In this document: one piece after another, positions 26,353 to 35,476 of the stretch
How positions within the stretch are numbered: the first letter of the stretch is position 1
How the letters are laid out: every line of letters begins with the position of its first letter
Assembly (NCBI GenBank): GCA_019112985.1
Contig: DXIG01000092.1
Location: forward strand, 1 to 50,397
DNA length: 50,397 bases
Direction of reading: 5' to 3'
Source: Candidatus Butyricicoccus stercorigallinarum
Lineage (GTDB): Bacteria > Bacillota > Clostridia > Oscillospirales > Butyricicoccaceae
The notes under the pieces: model-generated
Told to the model about the DNA's origin: nothing
Seen by the model: the letters and a program-made list of their open reading frames with translations, nothing else
Databases searched by the model: none
Position numbers and translations under genes: made by a program

Positions 26353-26541
26353 AGAAAGAGCATAAAAAAAGAAAAAACATAAGACAGACGCGATTGTATC
26401 ACAAAACAAGATTGCGCGGAAGCGCATACCGGCCGGCGGGCGGTGGGACGCCCCGGCCGGAGCGGCAGGCGTGCGGAAATCGGATGGGGGAAACAGCCGG
26501 TTTTTGACATGATCTGATAAACTGTTGGAAAACTCTGTCGT

Positions 26542-26564
26542 TTTTAGCGAATTATTCACTAAAA
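26542..26564. promoter_or_regulatory. Palindromic operator candidate upstream of the XRE regulator
   Basis: TTTTAG-C-GAAT-T-ATTC-A-CTAAAA is an inverted repeat with only one mismatched position per arm. It lies between a TTGACA (26504-26509) and a TATAAT (26590-26595) upstream of the 70-residue regulator, a likely autoregulatory site. The remainder of the 277-base gap after recG has a long C+G hairpin around 26430-26460 and no gene. Confidence 0.55.
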
Positions 26565-26629
26565 CAGGGGGCGCGGCAGTCCGCTTTATTATAATGGATT
26601 CAGCCATCTCACGAAGGGGGAGCGTGAGT

Positions 26630-26842
26630 ATGTATCACAGGATACGCGATCTGAGGGAAGATAAAGATATCACACAGGCGGAAATGGGGAAGATTCTGCT
26701 GTGCAGTCAGCGGGTCTACAGCAACTACGAGCGCGGGGACATCGACATTCCGACGGCGGTGCTCGTCCGCCTGGCGGACTTTTACGATGTTTCGGTGGAC
26801 TATCTGCTCGAACGCACAGACAACCCCAAAACAGCACGATAA
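26630..26842 (+). CDS. Small XRE-family helix-turn-helix regulator
   Basis: The 70-residue protein is essentially one Cro/CI-type HTH domain: MYHRIRDLREDKDITQAEMG, then SQRVYSNYERGDIDIPTAVL and the tail LADFYDVSVDYLLERTDNP. It begins eight bases after GGGGGA. It should bind DNA as a dimer and probably represses itself through the palindrome 66 bases upstream. Its targets are unknown. No toxin or phage gene adjoins it; the next genes are the DauR-like regulator and amino-acid catabolic genes, but a strong terminator separates them. Confidence 0.88.
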   Translation: MYHRIRDLREDKDITQAEMGKILLCSQRVYSNYERGDIDIPTAVLVRLADFYDVSVDYLLERTDNPKTAR

Positions 26843-26847
26843 CGGCG

Positions 26848-26887
26848 AAAGACCACTGGAGAGAGGGGACTCCGGTGGTCTTTTTTT
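26848..26887 (+). terminator. Terminator of the XRE regulator gene
   Basis: The stem AAAGACCACTGGA with TCCGGTGGTCTTT (26871-26883, one mismatch near the loop) merges into a run of T. Confidence 0.92.
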
Positions 26888-26930
26888 GCGCCCTGCGCTG
26901 CGGCGGCCGGCCGGAAATTTGGCGGAGGGT

Positions 26931-26959
26931 ATGACAAGCGAGGGGGAATGTGGTACACT
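26931..26959 (+). promoter_or_regulatory. Predicted promoter of the DauR-like regulator
   Basis: ATGACA (26931-26936), 17 bases, TACACT (26954-26959), about 55 bases before the start. Confidence 0.55.
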
Positions 26960-27017
26960 GTAAACAACACAAGGTGCCCGCCGGGGCACGCGCAGATGAT
27001 ACGGGAGTGAATAGAGT

Positions 27018-27641
27018 TTGGAGACATTACAGATATTGAAGCAGATCGCGTCCGGCCTGGCGCAGCAGTTCGGCTCCAACTGCGAGGTGGTCATCCACGA
27101 CCTGCGGGCGAAGGATCTGAACCAGTCGATTGTCCACATTGAAAACGGCCACGTGTCCAACCGGAAGGTCGGGGACGGGCCGTCGGAGGTCGTGCTCAAG
27201 GCGATGAAGGCGGACGGCGAGCCGGCGCGCGACCGCGCGGGCTATCTGACCACGACGACGGACGGCAAGGTGCTCAAATCGTCCACCTTCTATATCCGCG
27301 ACGAGGCGGGCGGACTGAACTATATTTTCGCCATCAATTTCGACATTTCCACGCTGCTCGCGGCGCAGAACGCGCTGGAAAACCTGACGTCCGCGCCTAA
27401 AACCGAGCGCCCGACCGAGATTTCGCACAACGTCAGTGAGCTGCTCGACCAGCTGCTGGAGCAGTCGGTCGCGCGCGCCGGCAAGCCGGTCGCGCTGATG
27501 AACAAGGACGACAAGGTCGCCGCCATCAAGTTTCTCAACGACGCCGGCGCCTTCCTCATCACCCACTCGGGCGACCGCGTGGCGAACTACTTCGGCATCT
27601 CCAAGTTTACGCTGTACAGCTACATCGGAAGCGGCAAGTGA
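27018..27641 (+). CDS. YheO/DauR-like PAS-HTH transcriptional regulator
   Basis: The 207-residue protein has an N-terminal YheO-type PAS domain (QFGSNCEVVIHDLRAKDLNQ to YIFAINFDISTLL, residues about 15-115) and a C-terminal HTH of the DauR kind (AIKFLNDAGAFLITHSGDRV to NYFGISKFTLYSYI). Translation starts at a TTG, ten bases after GGGAG. DauR-like proteins regulate D-amino-acid and diaminopropionate catabolic genes in other bacteria. Its place directly upstream of ygeX suggests it controls the cluster that follows, which has its own promoter. Confidence 0.88.
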   Translation: METLQILKQIASGLAQQFGSNCEVVIHDLRAKDLNQSIVHIENGHVSNRKVGDGPSEVVLKAMKADGEPARDRAGYLTTTTDGKVLKSSTFYIRDEAGGLNYIFAINFDISTLLAAQNALENLTSAPKTERPTEISHNVSELLDQLLEQSVARAGKPVALMNKDDKVAAIKFLNDAGAFLITHSGDRVANYFGISKFTLYSYIGSGK

Positions 27642-27713
27642 GGCGGCCGGAGACGGGCGCAGAGCGCCGCCTAATAAATTTTGTATGAACCTAAAAATTT
27701 TTTGAAAAAGGGC

Positions 27714-27741
27714 TTGCATTCGCGCGCGGGTGTGATATGAT
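27714..27741 (+). promoter_or_regulatory. Predicted promoter of ygeX-ygeY-ygeW
   Basis: TTGCAT (27714-27719), 16 bases, TATGAT (27736-27741), with TGA just before the -10 giving an extended -10. It lies about 50 bases before ygeX. Confidence 0.65.
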
Positions 27742-27793
27742 AGAGACAAGAAATTTGGTCAGATGACCGATACGGAACGGAGGGTGAATTACG

Positions 27794-29044
27794 ATGGATA
27801 TCACGATGAAATTCACAGAAAATCGCGTCCCCAAAACGGACGACCGCTGTCTGGAAATCATGAGCCTGGAAAACGTCCGCAAGGCGAACCGCTTTCACAA
27901 GAGCTTTCCGGAATACCGCGTCACACCGCTGCACAGCCTCCGGAATCTTGCACAGTACCTGGGCATCCGCAACCTGTACGTCAAGGACGAATCGTATCGG
28001 TTTGGCCTGAACGCCTTCAAGGTGCTGGGCGGCTCGTTCGCCATCGCGCGCTACATCGCCCAGCAGACCGGGCGGGACGTCTCCGAGCTGCCGTACGACG
28101 TGCTGACGTCGGACGCGCTGCGCGAGCAGTTCGGCCGGGCGACCTTCTTCACGGCGACCGACGGCAACCACGGCCGCGGCGTCGCCTGGGCGGCGAACCG
28201 CCTGGGGCAGAAGGCGGTCGTTCGTATGCCGAAGGGAACGACGCCCACCCGGCTGGAGAACATCCGCAAGCTGGGCGCGGAGGTCACGATCGAGCAGCTC
28301 AACTACGACGAATGCGTCCGCATGGCGGCGGCCGAGGCGGCGCAGACGGAAAACGGCGTCATGGTGCAGGACACCGCGTGGGACGGCTATGAGGAGATCC
28401 CCGCCTGGATCATGCAGGGCTACGGCACGCTGGCGCTGGAGGCGGACCGGCAGATGCTCGCGGACGGCTGCGAGCGCCCGACCCACGTCATCGTGCAGGC
28501 GGGCGTCGGCTCGCTGGCGGGCGCGGTGATCGGCTATTTTGCCAACAAATACCGCGACAATCCGCCGGTCATGGTGGTCGTGGAGGCCAACGCGGCGGAC
28601 TGCCTGTACCGCAGCGCGGAGCGGGCGACCGGCGAGCTGGTCAACGTCACCGGCGACATGGTCACCATCATGGCGGGTCTCGCCTGCGGAGAGGGCAACA
28701 CCCTCTCATGGGACATCCTGCGCAACCACGCGGCGGCGTTTGCCTCCTGTCCGGACTGGATGAGCGCGCGCGGCACGCGCGTGTACGGCGTTCCACTCGC
28801 GGGCGACCCGGAGATCATCTCGGGCGAATCCGGCTCGGTCACCATGGGCTTCCTCAGCGTCGTCATGGCGCGGGAGAACTACGCCGGCATCCGCGCGGCG
28901 CTGAAGCTGGATGAAAACGCCGAGGTGCTGCTCATCTCAACCGAAGGAAATACCGATCCCATCCGCTTCCGCGAGGTGGTCTGGGACGGACTGTATGGCA
29001 TCCGCGAGCCGTTCGCGGAGGACGACGTCAGAAAACCGAAATAA
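27794..29044 (+). CDS. ygeX: 2,3-diaminopropionate ammonia-lyase
   Basis: This PLP enzyme converts 2,3-diaminopropionate to pyruvate and ammonia. The 416-residue fold type II protein has the PLP-binding Lys76 in [10 protein letters not shown], the second catalytic acid in [14 protein letters not shown], and the phosphate-binding glycine loop in [13 protein letters not shown]. The ATG follows GGAGGGTG. It starts an operon with ygeY and ygeW, and pyruvate released here could feed PFOR. Threonine dehydratase is a more distant alternative, but the neighbours favour YgeX. Confidence 0.93.
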   Translation: MDITMKFTENRVPKTDDRCLEIMSLENVRKANRFHKSFPEYRVTPLHSLRNLAQYLGIRNLYVKDESYRFGLNAFKVLGGSFAIARYIAQQTGRDVSELPYDVLTSDALREQFGRATFFTATDGNHGRGVAWAANRLGQKAVVRMPKGTTPTRLENIRKLGAEVTIEQLNYDECVRMAAAEAAQTENGVMVQDTAWDGYEEIPAWIMQGYGTLALEADRQMLADGCERPTHVIVQAGVGSLAGAVIGYFANKYRDNPPVMVVVEANAADCLYRSAERATGELVNVTGDMVTIMAGLACGEGNTLSWDILRNHAAAFASCPDWMSARGTRVYGVPLAGDPEIISGESGSVTMGFLSVVMARENYAGIRAALKLDENAEVLLISTEGNTDPIRFREVVWDGLYGIREPFAEDDVRKPK

Positions 29045-29085
29045 GCGAGCATTCGCGACGACAGACGATATGGGGAGGTTCTATC

Positions 29086-30405
29086 ATGCAATTTGAAACG
29101 ATCAAGCAGGCCGCGCAGGCGTACGAAAAGGACATGACGAAGTTTCTGCGCGACCTCATCCGCATTCCGGGTGAGAGCTGCCAGGAGAAGGGACACATCG
29201 ACCGCATCGCGGAGGAAATGCGCACCGTCGGCTTTGACCGCGTGGAGATTGACCCGCAGGGAAACGTGCTCGGCTACATGGGCCGCGGCAAAAAGCTGAT
29301 CGCCTTTGACGCGCACATCGACAACGTCGGCATCGGCTATCTGGAAAACTGGAAGTTCGATCCGTATGAGGGCTATGAAAACGAGACGGAGATCGGCGGC
29401 CGCGGCGGCTCCGATCAGATGGGCGGCATCGTCTCCGCCGTCTACGGCGCGAAGATCATGAAGGATCTCGGCATGCTCAGCGACGCATACACCGTCCTGG
29501 TCACCGGCACCGTACAGGAAGAGGACTGCGACGGCCTGTGCTGGCAGTACATCATCCGCGAGGACGGCGTGCGCCCCGAGTTTGTCGTCTCCACCGAGCC
29601 GACCGACGGCGGCATCTACCGCGGCCACCGCGGACGCATGGAGATCCGCATCGACGTCACCGGCGTCTCCTGCCACGGCTCCGCGCCTGAGCGCGGCGAC
29701 AACGCGATTTACAAGATGGCGGATATCTTGCAGGACGTGCGCGCGCTCAACGAGAACGACGACGCGGACGGGACTGAGATCAAGGGCCTTGTCAAAATGC
29801 TCAACCCGAAATACAACCCGCAGTGGGAGGAGGCGCGCTTCCTGACGCGCGGCACAGTCACGGTTTCCGAGATCTTCTTCACCTCGCCGTCCCGCTGCGC
29901 GGTCGCCGATTCGTGCGCTGTATCGCTCGACCGCCGCATGACGGCGGGCGAGACGTGGGAATCCTGTTTGCAGGAGATCCGCGATCTGCCGGCGTGCAAG
30001 AAGTACGGCGACGCGGTCACGGTTTCCATGTATGAATACGACCGCCCGTCGTACACCGGTCTGGTTTACCCGATCGAGTGTTATTTCCCCACCTGGACCA
30101 TTCCGGAGGACGACGTCATCACGCAGTCGCTCAAGCAGGCGTACACCGGCCTGTACGGCGAGCAGCGCAGCGGCGACAGCACGGTGGACGCGGAGCGCCG
30201 CGCGCGCCCGCTGATCGACAAGTGGACGTTCTCCACCAACGGCGTCACCATCATGGGACGCAACGGCGTGCCGTGCATCGGCTTCGGCCCGGGCGCGGAG
30301 GCGCAGGCACACGCGCCGAATGAGATCACCTGGAAGGAAGATCTGGTCAAGTGCGCGGCGGTTTACGCGGCGCTGCCGGCCATTTACTGCGAGAACACAA
30401 AGTGA
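29086..30405 (+). CDS. ygeY: M20-family hydrolase YgeY
   Basis: The 439-residue metallohydrolase is of the YgeY type, often annotated as a selenium-metabolism-linked peptidase. The M20 fold metal ligands are visible: [17 protein letters not shown], the Glu pair in [18 protein letters not shown] and the C-terminal AQAHAPNE. It probably cleaves an amide or carbamoyl bond in an amino-acid derivative before or after the ligase and carbamoyltransferase steps; the substrate is not established for the family. It lies between ygeX (41-base gap) and ygeW (17-base gap). Confidence 0.92.
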   Translation: MQFETIKQAAQAYEKDMTKFLRDLIRIPGESCQEKGHIDRIAEEMRTVGFDRVEIDPQGNVLGYMGRGKKLIAFDAHIDNVGIGYLENWKFDPYEGYENETEIGGRGGSDQMGGIVSAVYGAKIMKDLGMLSDAYTVLVTGTVQEEDCDGLCWQYIIREDGVRPEFVVSTEPTDGGIYRGHRGRMEIRIDVTGVSCHGSAPERGDNAIYKMADILQDVRALNENDDADGTEIKGLVKMLNPKYNPQWEEARFLTRGTVTVSEIFFTSPSRCAVADSCAVSLDRRMTAGETWESCLQEIRDLPACKKYGDAVTVSMYEYDRPSYTGLVYPIECYFPTWTIPEDDVITQSLKQAYTGLYGEQRSGDSTVDAERRARPLIDKWTFSTNGVTIMGRNGVPCIGFGPGAEAQAHAPNEITWKEDLVKCAAVYAALPAIYCENTK

Positions 30406-30422
30406 CAGACGGAGGCGAGACA

Positions 30423-31616
30423 ATGAAGACGTTACAGGATTATATCGACAAGCTGAATGCGCTGAATTTTAAGGAAATGTACGAAAACGACTTTTTCCTG
30501 ACGTGGGAGAAGTCGGACGACGAGATCGAAGCGGTGTTCACCGTTGCCGACGCGCTGCGCTACATGCGCGAGAACAACATCTCCACCAAGGTGTTCGAGT
30601 CCGGTCTGGGCATCTCCCTGTTCCGCGACAACTCCACGCGCACCCGCTTCTCGTTTGCCTCCGCCTGCAACCTGCTCGGCCTGGAGGTGCAGGATCTGGA
30701 TGAGGGCAAGTCGCAGATCGCGCACGGCGAGACCGTCCGCGAGACCGCGAACATGATTTCCTTCATGGCGGATGTCATCGGCATCCGCGACGACATGTAC
30801 ATCGGCAAGGGCAACAAGTACATGCACGACGTCGTCGACGCCGTGCGCGAAGGCCATGAGGAGGGTATCCTCGAGCAGCGCCCGACGCTGGTCAATTTGC
30901 AGTGCGACATCGACCACCCGACGCAGTGCATGGCGGACATGCTGCACATCATCCACGAGTTCGGCGGCGTGGAAAACCTGAAGGGCAAAAAGCTGGCGAT
31001 GACGTGGGCGTATTCCCCGTCCTACGGCAAGCCGCTGTCCGTGCCGCAGGGCGTCATCGGCCTGATGACCCGGTTCGGCATGGACGTCGTGCTCGCGCAT
31101 CCGGAGGGCTATGAGGTCATGCCGGAGGTCGAGGAGGTCGCCAAGCGCAACGCCGAGAAGACCGGCGGTTCGTTCACCAAGACCAACGACATGGCGGAGG
31201 CCTTCCGCGACGCGGACATCGTCTATCCGAAGTCCTGGGCGCCGTTCGCCGCGATGGAGAAGCGCACCAACCTGTACGCCGAGGGCGACCAGGCCGGCAT
31301 CGACGCGCTGGAGCAGGAGCTGCTCGCGCAGAACGCCGAGCACAAGGACTGGGCGTGCACGGAGGAGATGATGCGCCTGACGCGCGACGGCAAGGCGCTG
31401 TACCTGCACTGCCTGCCGGCGGATATCTCTGGCGTTTCCTGCGAGAGCGGCGAGGTGGACGCCTCTGTCTTTGACCGCTACCGTACCCCGCTGTACAAGG
31501 AAGCATCGTTCAAGCCATACATCATTGCAGCTATGATTTTCCTGTCCAAGTTTGAAAACCCGCAGGAAATTCTCAAGAAGCTGGAAGAGCGCGCGACCAA
31601 GCGCATTTTTGGCTGA
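30423..31616 (+). CDS. ygeW: Knotted carbamoyltransferase YgeW
   Basis: The 397-residue protein is a transcarbamylase with the carbamoyl-phosphate motif FRDNSTRTRFSF and the second-substrate motif LHCLPAD. YgeW is a knotted relative of ornithine and aspartate carbamoyltransferase; its acceptor is not firmly known. In a catabolic setting it would run phosphorolytically, making carbamoyl phosphate that the downstream carbamate kinase turns into ATP. GGAGGCGAG precedes its ATG. A strong terminator follows its stop codon. Confidence 0.92.
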   Translation: MKTLQDYIDKLNALNFKEMYENDFFLTWEKSDDEIEAVFTVADALRYMRENNISTKVFESGLGISLFRDNSTRTRFSFASACNLLGLEVQDLDEGKSQIAHGETVRETANMISFMADVIGIRDDMYIGKGNKYMHDVVDAVREGHEEGILEQRPTLVNLQCDIDHPTQCMADMLHIIHEFGGVENLKGKKLAMTWAYSPSYGKPLSVPQGVIGLMTRFGMDVVLAHPEGYEVMPEVEEVAKRNAEKTGGSFTKTNDMAEAFRDADIVYPKSWAPFAAMEKRTNLYAEGDQAGIDALEQELLAQNAEHKDWACTEEMMRLTRDGKALYLHCLPADISGVSCESGEVDASVFDRYRTPLYKEASFKPYIIAAMIFLSKFENPQEILKKLEERATKRIFG

Positions 31617-31631
31617 GTATTGCATCGCTGT

Positions 31632-31668
31632 GCCAATGGGGGCGGTCTGCCCCCATTGGCTTTTTTTT
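31632..31668 (+). terminator. Terminator between ygeW and carbamate kinase
   Basis: The perfect 12-bp stem GCCAATGGGGGC/GCCCCCATTGGC with loop GGTCT is followed by eight T. Only 37 bases separate it from the kinase start, and I see no promoter there. Confidence 0.93.
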
Positions 31669-31705
31669 CAACCGCAGGCTTAACAGCAGGGAGGGGAACG
31701 TGTAC

Positions 31706-32647
31706 ATGGATCGAAAGAAAATTGTCATTGCCCTCGGCGGCAATGCCCTTGGAAATACGCTGCCGGAGCAGATGGCGGCAGCCAAGCATACCTCGCAGTC
31801 GATTGTCGATCTGATCGAATCGGGCTATCAGGTGATCGTCACCCACGGCAACGGCCCGCAGGTCGGCATGATCAACCAGGCGATGTACGCGCTCGAACGG
31901 GAGGATCCGGAGCAGCCGAACACGCCGATCTCCGTCTGCGTCGCCATGAGTCAGGCGTACATCGGGTACGACCTGCAAAACGCCATCCGCGAGGAGCTGC
32001 GCAACCGCAGCATCACGGATGTGCCGGTGTCCACCGTCGTCACGCAGGTGCGCGTCGACCGCGACGACCCGGCGTTTGACAATCCGACCAAGCCGATCGG
32101 CAAATTCATGAGCCGGGAGGTCGCGCTCGAGCAGGCGCGCCGCTTCGGCCACATCGTCAAGGAGGACGCCGGGCGCGGCTACCGCCGCGTGGTCGCCTCG
32201 CCGATGCCGAAGGAGATCGTGGAGATCGGCGCCATCCGCGCGCTGGTCGACTGCGGCGAGCTGGTCATCTGCTGCGGCGGCGGCGGCATTCCGGTGTGCC
32301 AGAACGGCAACCACCTGAGCGGCGCGAGCGCGGTCATCGACAAGGATCTGGTGTCCGCGCTGCTGGCGGAGGAGCTGGACGCGGATTCGCTCGTCATCCT
32401 GACGGCGGTGGAAAAGGTCGCCGTCAACTTCGGCAAGCCGGAGCAGCGCGACCTCGACCGCATCACGGTGGACGAGGCGCGCCGGCTGATGGCGGAGGGG
32501 CATTTCGCCCCCGGCTCCATGCTGCCGAAGGTGGAAGCGGCGGTGCGGTTTGCGAGCAGCAAGCCGGGGCGCGAGGCGCTCATCACGCTGCTCGACAAGG
32601 CGCGCGACGGTCTGGAAGGACGAACCGGAACGAGAATCCGGCAGTAA
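31706..32647 (+). CDS. arcC: Carbamate kinase
   Basis: The enzyme converts carbamoyl phosphate and ADP to ATP, CO2 and ammonia. The 313-residue amino-acid kinase-fold protein starts with IVIALGGNALG and has THGNGPQVG, VVASPMPKEI, CCGGGGIPV and VIDKDLVSALLA, all typical of ArcC/YqeA. The ATG at 31706 is about nine bases after AGGGAGGGG; a GTG six bases upstream is the alternative. It completes the ygeX-Y-W set as the energy-conserving step. Expression would need read-through of the terminator upstream. Confidence 0.95.
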   Translation: MDRKKIVIALGGNALGNTLPEQMAAAKHTSQSIVDLIESGYQVIVTHGNGPQVGMINQAMYALEREDPEQPNTPISVCVAMSQAYIGYDLQNAIREELRNRSITDVPVSTVVTQVRVDRDDPAFDNPTKPIGKFMSREVALEQARRFGHIVKEDAGRGYRRVVASPMPKEIVEIGAIRALVDCGELVICCGGGGIPVCQNGNHLSGASAVIDKDLVSALLAEELDADSLVILTAVEKVAVNFGKPEQRDLDRITVDEARRLMAEGHFAPGSMLPKVEAAVRFASSKPGREALITLLDKARDGLEGRTGTRIRQ

Positions 32648-32651
32648 GCGA

Positions 32652-32687
32652 AGAACCTCGGGGTTACAGTTCCCCGAGGTTCTTTTT
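32652..32687. terminator. Bidirectional terminator between convergent genes
   Basis: The perfect 12-bp stem AGAACCTCGGGG/CCCCGAGGTTCT is followed by T5 on the plus strand. It is followed on the minus strand by few T, so it serves mainly carbamate kinase. Confidence 0.88.
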
Positions 32688-33995
32688 CTATGACCAGAGT
32701 TGGCGGAGCGTGTCGGACAGGCCGTCCGTCTGCTCCAGACAGCGGAAGCTGAACAGCGCGCAGCCGTCTACGCCCTCAATCTCACGCGCCAGCGCGATCT
32801 GGCGCGCCAGCTCCGCGCAGCCGTCGGTGCGCCAGCATTCGGTATAATCGCTGCTGCCGATCTTGTACGCCGCGAGGCCGAGAATCAGCGCGACGTCCGT
32901 GCCGTCGGTCTGCCGCGCCCACCAGCGCGCGAGCGTGTCGAAGTCCGCGTTTTCGTCGCCGATTTCCCAATAGATCTGCGGGCAGATGTAGTCGATCCAG
33001 CCGTTTTCGATCCAGGTGAGCGAATCGGCATAGGCCGAGGTGTAGTGCTCGTAGCCGTTGGTCTCGCTGCCGCCGGGGGCGTTGACGCTCCGATTGCGCC
33101 AGATGCCCGACGGGCTGACGCCGAACACGCAGGCGCGGCCTGCGCGGGTGCGCACGACCTCGCCCACCGCCTGAATGAGCCGGTTGACGTTGTCGCGCCG
33201 CCAGTCATCGCGGCTCAGGCTGGAGCCGCTGGCGGCATAGGTTTCGTCGTCCGCGAACGCGGTGGAGGGGTAGAAGTAGTCGTCGAACTGCACGCCGTCG
33301 ACGTCGTAGCCGGAGACGATCTCCTCCACGCCGTCGCAGATGAGCTGGCGCACTTCCGCCCGGCCGGGGTCGAAGTAATAGCCGCCGTCGCACGACACCA
33401 CCCAGTCTGGGTGCTGCTTGGCGGGATGGGAGGCGGGCAGCGCCGCGAAGTCCGCCGCCGCGTTTTGCCCGGCGCAGATGCGGTAGGGATTGACCCACGC
33501 CTCCAGCCTCATGCCGCGCGCGTGCGCCTGCTCTGTCCAGTAGGCGAGCGGGTCAAAGCCGTCCTCCGGCGCGGCGCCGCACGTCCCGGTCAGATACCGG
33601 CTCCAGGGGAACAGATCGGACGGATACAGCGCGTCCGCCGCCGGGCGCACCTGAAAATAGACGGTGTTGCATCCGTTGGCCGCGGCCTCGTCCAAAATGG
33701 CGCGGCAGCGGCTGCGCAGCGCCCCGGCGCCGGTGGCCGGCGCGGACGGGTAGTCGATGGCGTAGGCCGTCGCGACCCAGACGGCGCGCGTTTCGTCCGG
33801 CGCGGCGGAGGAATCGTCCGTCTCGGCCGTTTCGCGCGGCGCTGCCGCGCTGCCCTCCGTCTGCTTTTCCGGCAGATGCTGCGCCACGAGGTCCGCCAGC
33901 CCGGCCAGCTCCAGCGCGGCGGAGCCGCCGGAGGCGTATACCATGCCCGCGGCGAGCGCGACGAACAGCGCGGTCAGAACAAAAAGCTTTTTCAT
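32688..33995 (-). CDS. Exported glycoside-hydrolase-like GHL10 (YngK-type) protein
   Basis: The 435-residue protein has an N-terminal signal peptide, a low-complexity linker to about residue 70, then a GHL10/DUF187 TIM-barrel domain: ETRAVWVATAYAIDYPS, NTVYFQVRPAADALYPSDLF, EAWVNPYRIC, VDGVQFDDYFYPS and WIDYICPQIYWEIG. Members are thought to act on cell-wall or exopolysaccharide glycans; substrate and product are unknown. The Asp pair in QFDDYFYP is a plausible catalytic acid. The ATG at 33995 follows GGAGGG by six bases. Confidence 0.88.
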   Translation of the reverse strand: MKKLFVLTALFVALAAGMVYASGGSAALELAGLADLVAQHLPEKQTEGSAAAPRETAETDDSSAAPDETRAVWVATAYAIDYPSAPATGAGALRSRCRAILDEAAANGCNTVYFQVRPAADALYPSDLFPWSRYLTGTCGAAPEDGFDPLAYWTEQAHARGMRLEAWVNPYRICAGQNAAADFAALPASHPAKQHPDWVVSCDGGYYFDPGRAEVRQLICDGVEEIVSGYDVDGVQFDDYFYPSTAFADDETYAASGSSLSRDDWRRDNVNRLIQAVGEVVRTRAGRACVFGVSPSGIWRNRSVNAPGGSETNGYEHYTSAYADSLTWIENGWIDYICPQIYWEIGDENADFDTLARWWARQTDGTDVALILGLAAYKIGSSDYTECWRTDGCAELARQIALAREIEGVDGCALFSFRCLEQTDGLSDTLRQLWS

Positions 33996-34037
33996 AGACA
34001 ACCCTCCCGCTCTATCCTACGCGGGGCGGGGGTGCGG

Positions 34038-34529
34038 TTATACCGAAAGCTGCATGATGTAGTCATCCATGACATAGCCGTTGCCGATGTCGGCGACCTG
34101 CGTGCGAACCGTCTCGAAGCCGGTCGCGTGATAGACCGCGATGGTGTGGTCGTTGTGGCGGTTGACGGTCAGGTACACGCCGGATTTGTCCAGCTGGCGC
34201 GCGAGCGCGGCGACATGGTCGATCATTTTGCGCCCGCAGCCGCGGCCGCGATACTGCTTTTTGAGGTACAGCTTGCTCAAAAACAGCAGATCCTCCTCCG
34301 GGTGCACGCCGATGTAGCCGATGGGCTCGCCGTCCGCGTATACGAGCTCATAGCGGTAGCCCTCCGCGAGCTGCCGCCGCAGGGCGGGTGCGGATTGGAA
34401 TTGCTCCACCATGTAGTCCACCTGCTCGACCGAGATGATGCCGGGGAAAAATTCGTGCCAGATCTCGGTGGCCAGCACCGCGAGCGCCTCGATGTCCGCG
34501 TCGGTCACCGATTGATAGGTCAGTTGCAT
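34038..34529 (-). CDS. GNAT family N-acetyltransferase
   Basis: The 163-residue acetyltransferase has the acetyl-CoA-binding loop KKQYRGRGCGRKMIDHV and a C-terminal GNAT strand (YHATGFETVRTQVADIGNGY). It moves an acetyl group from acetyl-CoA to an amine; the acceptor cannot be told. I chose the ATG at 34529, eleven bases after AAGGA, over one at 34541 that touches that site. A small inverted repeat AGCCCC/GGGGCT lies in the leader. It is probably monocistronic, 42 bases upstream of the GHL10 gene on the same strand. Confidence 0.87.
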   Translation of the reverse strand: MQLTYQSVTDADIEALAVLATEIWHEFFPGIISVEQVDYMVEQFQSAPALRRQLAEGYRYELVYADGEPIGYIGVHPEEDLLFLSKLYLKKQYRGRGCGRKMIDHVAALARQLDKSGVYLTVNRHNDHTIAVYHATGFETVRTQVADIGNGYVMDDYIMQLSV

Positions 34530-34732
34530 GCTGATACACATCCTTATTTCAGAGTAGTAGTGATTTGAGCCCCTCTCCAGGGGCTGCGCGGCGGAAAACG
34601 CCCCGCTGTCTATCAGTGTATCACAATTCCGCGCGCCCGACAATTCGGGAGGCTTTTTGTGTCTTTTCTTTCGGCGGCAAATGCGGTATACTGAAAACAG
34701 ATAACAATCACAGGGCAGGGAGGAATGGACAC

Positions 34733-35455
34733 ATGCCACAGTGTCAGATGTCGAAGGAATATGTGCTCGATATCGGGCATATCGACAGCCGCGGCATCGC
34801 GCGGCCATCCGCCGTCATCGATTTTATGCAGGACATCGCCACGTGCCACGCGGGCGAGATGGGGCTTTCCGATGCAGTCGCCAGACAGAACGGATTTTGG
34901 GTGCTCTCGCGCCTGAAATACCGGCTGACGCGCCCGCTGCGCGCGTATGAGACGCTGCGGCTGATCACCTGGCCGCGCCAGCTCAAGGGCGCGACCTGGT
35001 ACCGCGATTTTCTGTTTGAGGCGGAGGACGGGCAGATCGGCGGCGCGGTCACGATGTGGGCGATTGTGGACATGACGACCCACCGCCTGCTGCGCCCCAA
35101 GGCGCTGGGGCTGTCGTTCGCGGATCAGATCGTCGGACAGCCGGAAATGCTCGCGGCGATCCGCACGGAGCATTTGCAGCCGTGCTTTGACCGGGTCGTG
35201 CGCTACAGCGACATCGACGTCAACCACCATCTGAACAACGTCAAGGCGGTGGACATCCTGTCGGATGCGTTCGGGCTGGAGGACGACGAGACGCGCTGGG
35301 TCTCGCAGATGCAGGTCAACTATCTGTCGGAGACCACCTGCGGCACGACGCTGACGCTGGCGCGCGGCGCCGGTGCGGACGGACGGCTGTGTGTGGCGGC
35401 GTTCGACGGCGAGAGGGAAAAGGTACAGTCGGAGGTGGGGTTCTCCACGCTCTGA
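34733..35455 (+). CDS. Acyl-ACP thioesterase
   Basis: The 240-residue protein is of the FatA/FatB-like acyl-ACP thioesterase family: two hotdog domains, the first with IARPSAVIDFMQDIATCHAG and GFWVLSRLKYRL, the second with the active-site helix start SDIDVNHHLNNVKAVDI (Asp-x-Asn-x-His type). It releases fatty acids from acyl carrier protein, which could feed FakA-type phosphorylation or tune acyl-chain length. The ATG at 34733 follows GGGAGGA by eight bases. The next gene starts 21 bases after its stop, suggesting co-transcription with the MNT/HEPN pair. Confidence 0.88.
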   Translation: MPQCQMSKEYVLDIGHIDSRGIARPSAVIDFMQDIATCHAGEMGLSDAVARQNGFWVLSRLKYRLTRPLRAYETLRLITWPRQLKGATWYRDFLFEAEDGQIGGAVTMWAIVDMTTHRLLRPKALGLSFADQIVGQPEMLAAIRTEHLQPCFDRVVRYSDIDVNHHLNNVKAVDILSDAFGLEDDETRWVSQMQVNYLSETTCGTTLTLARGAGADGRLCVAAFDGEREKVQSEVGFSTL

Positions 35456-35476
35456 GCCAAGCTGAGGGAGGCAGGC

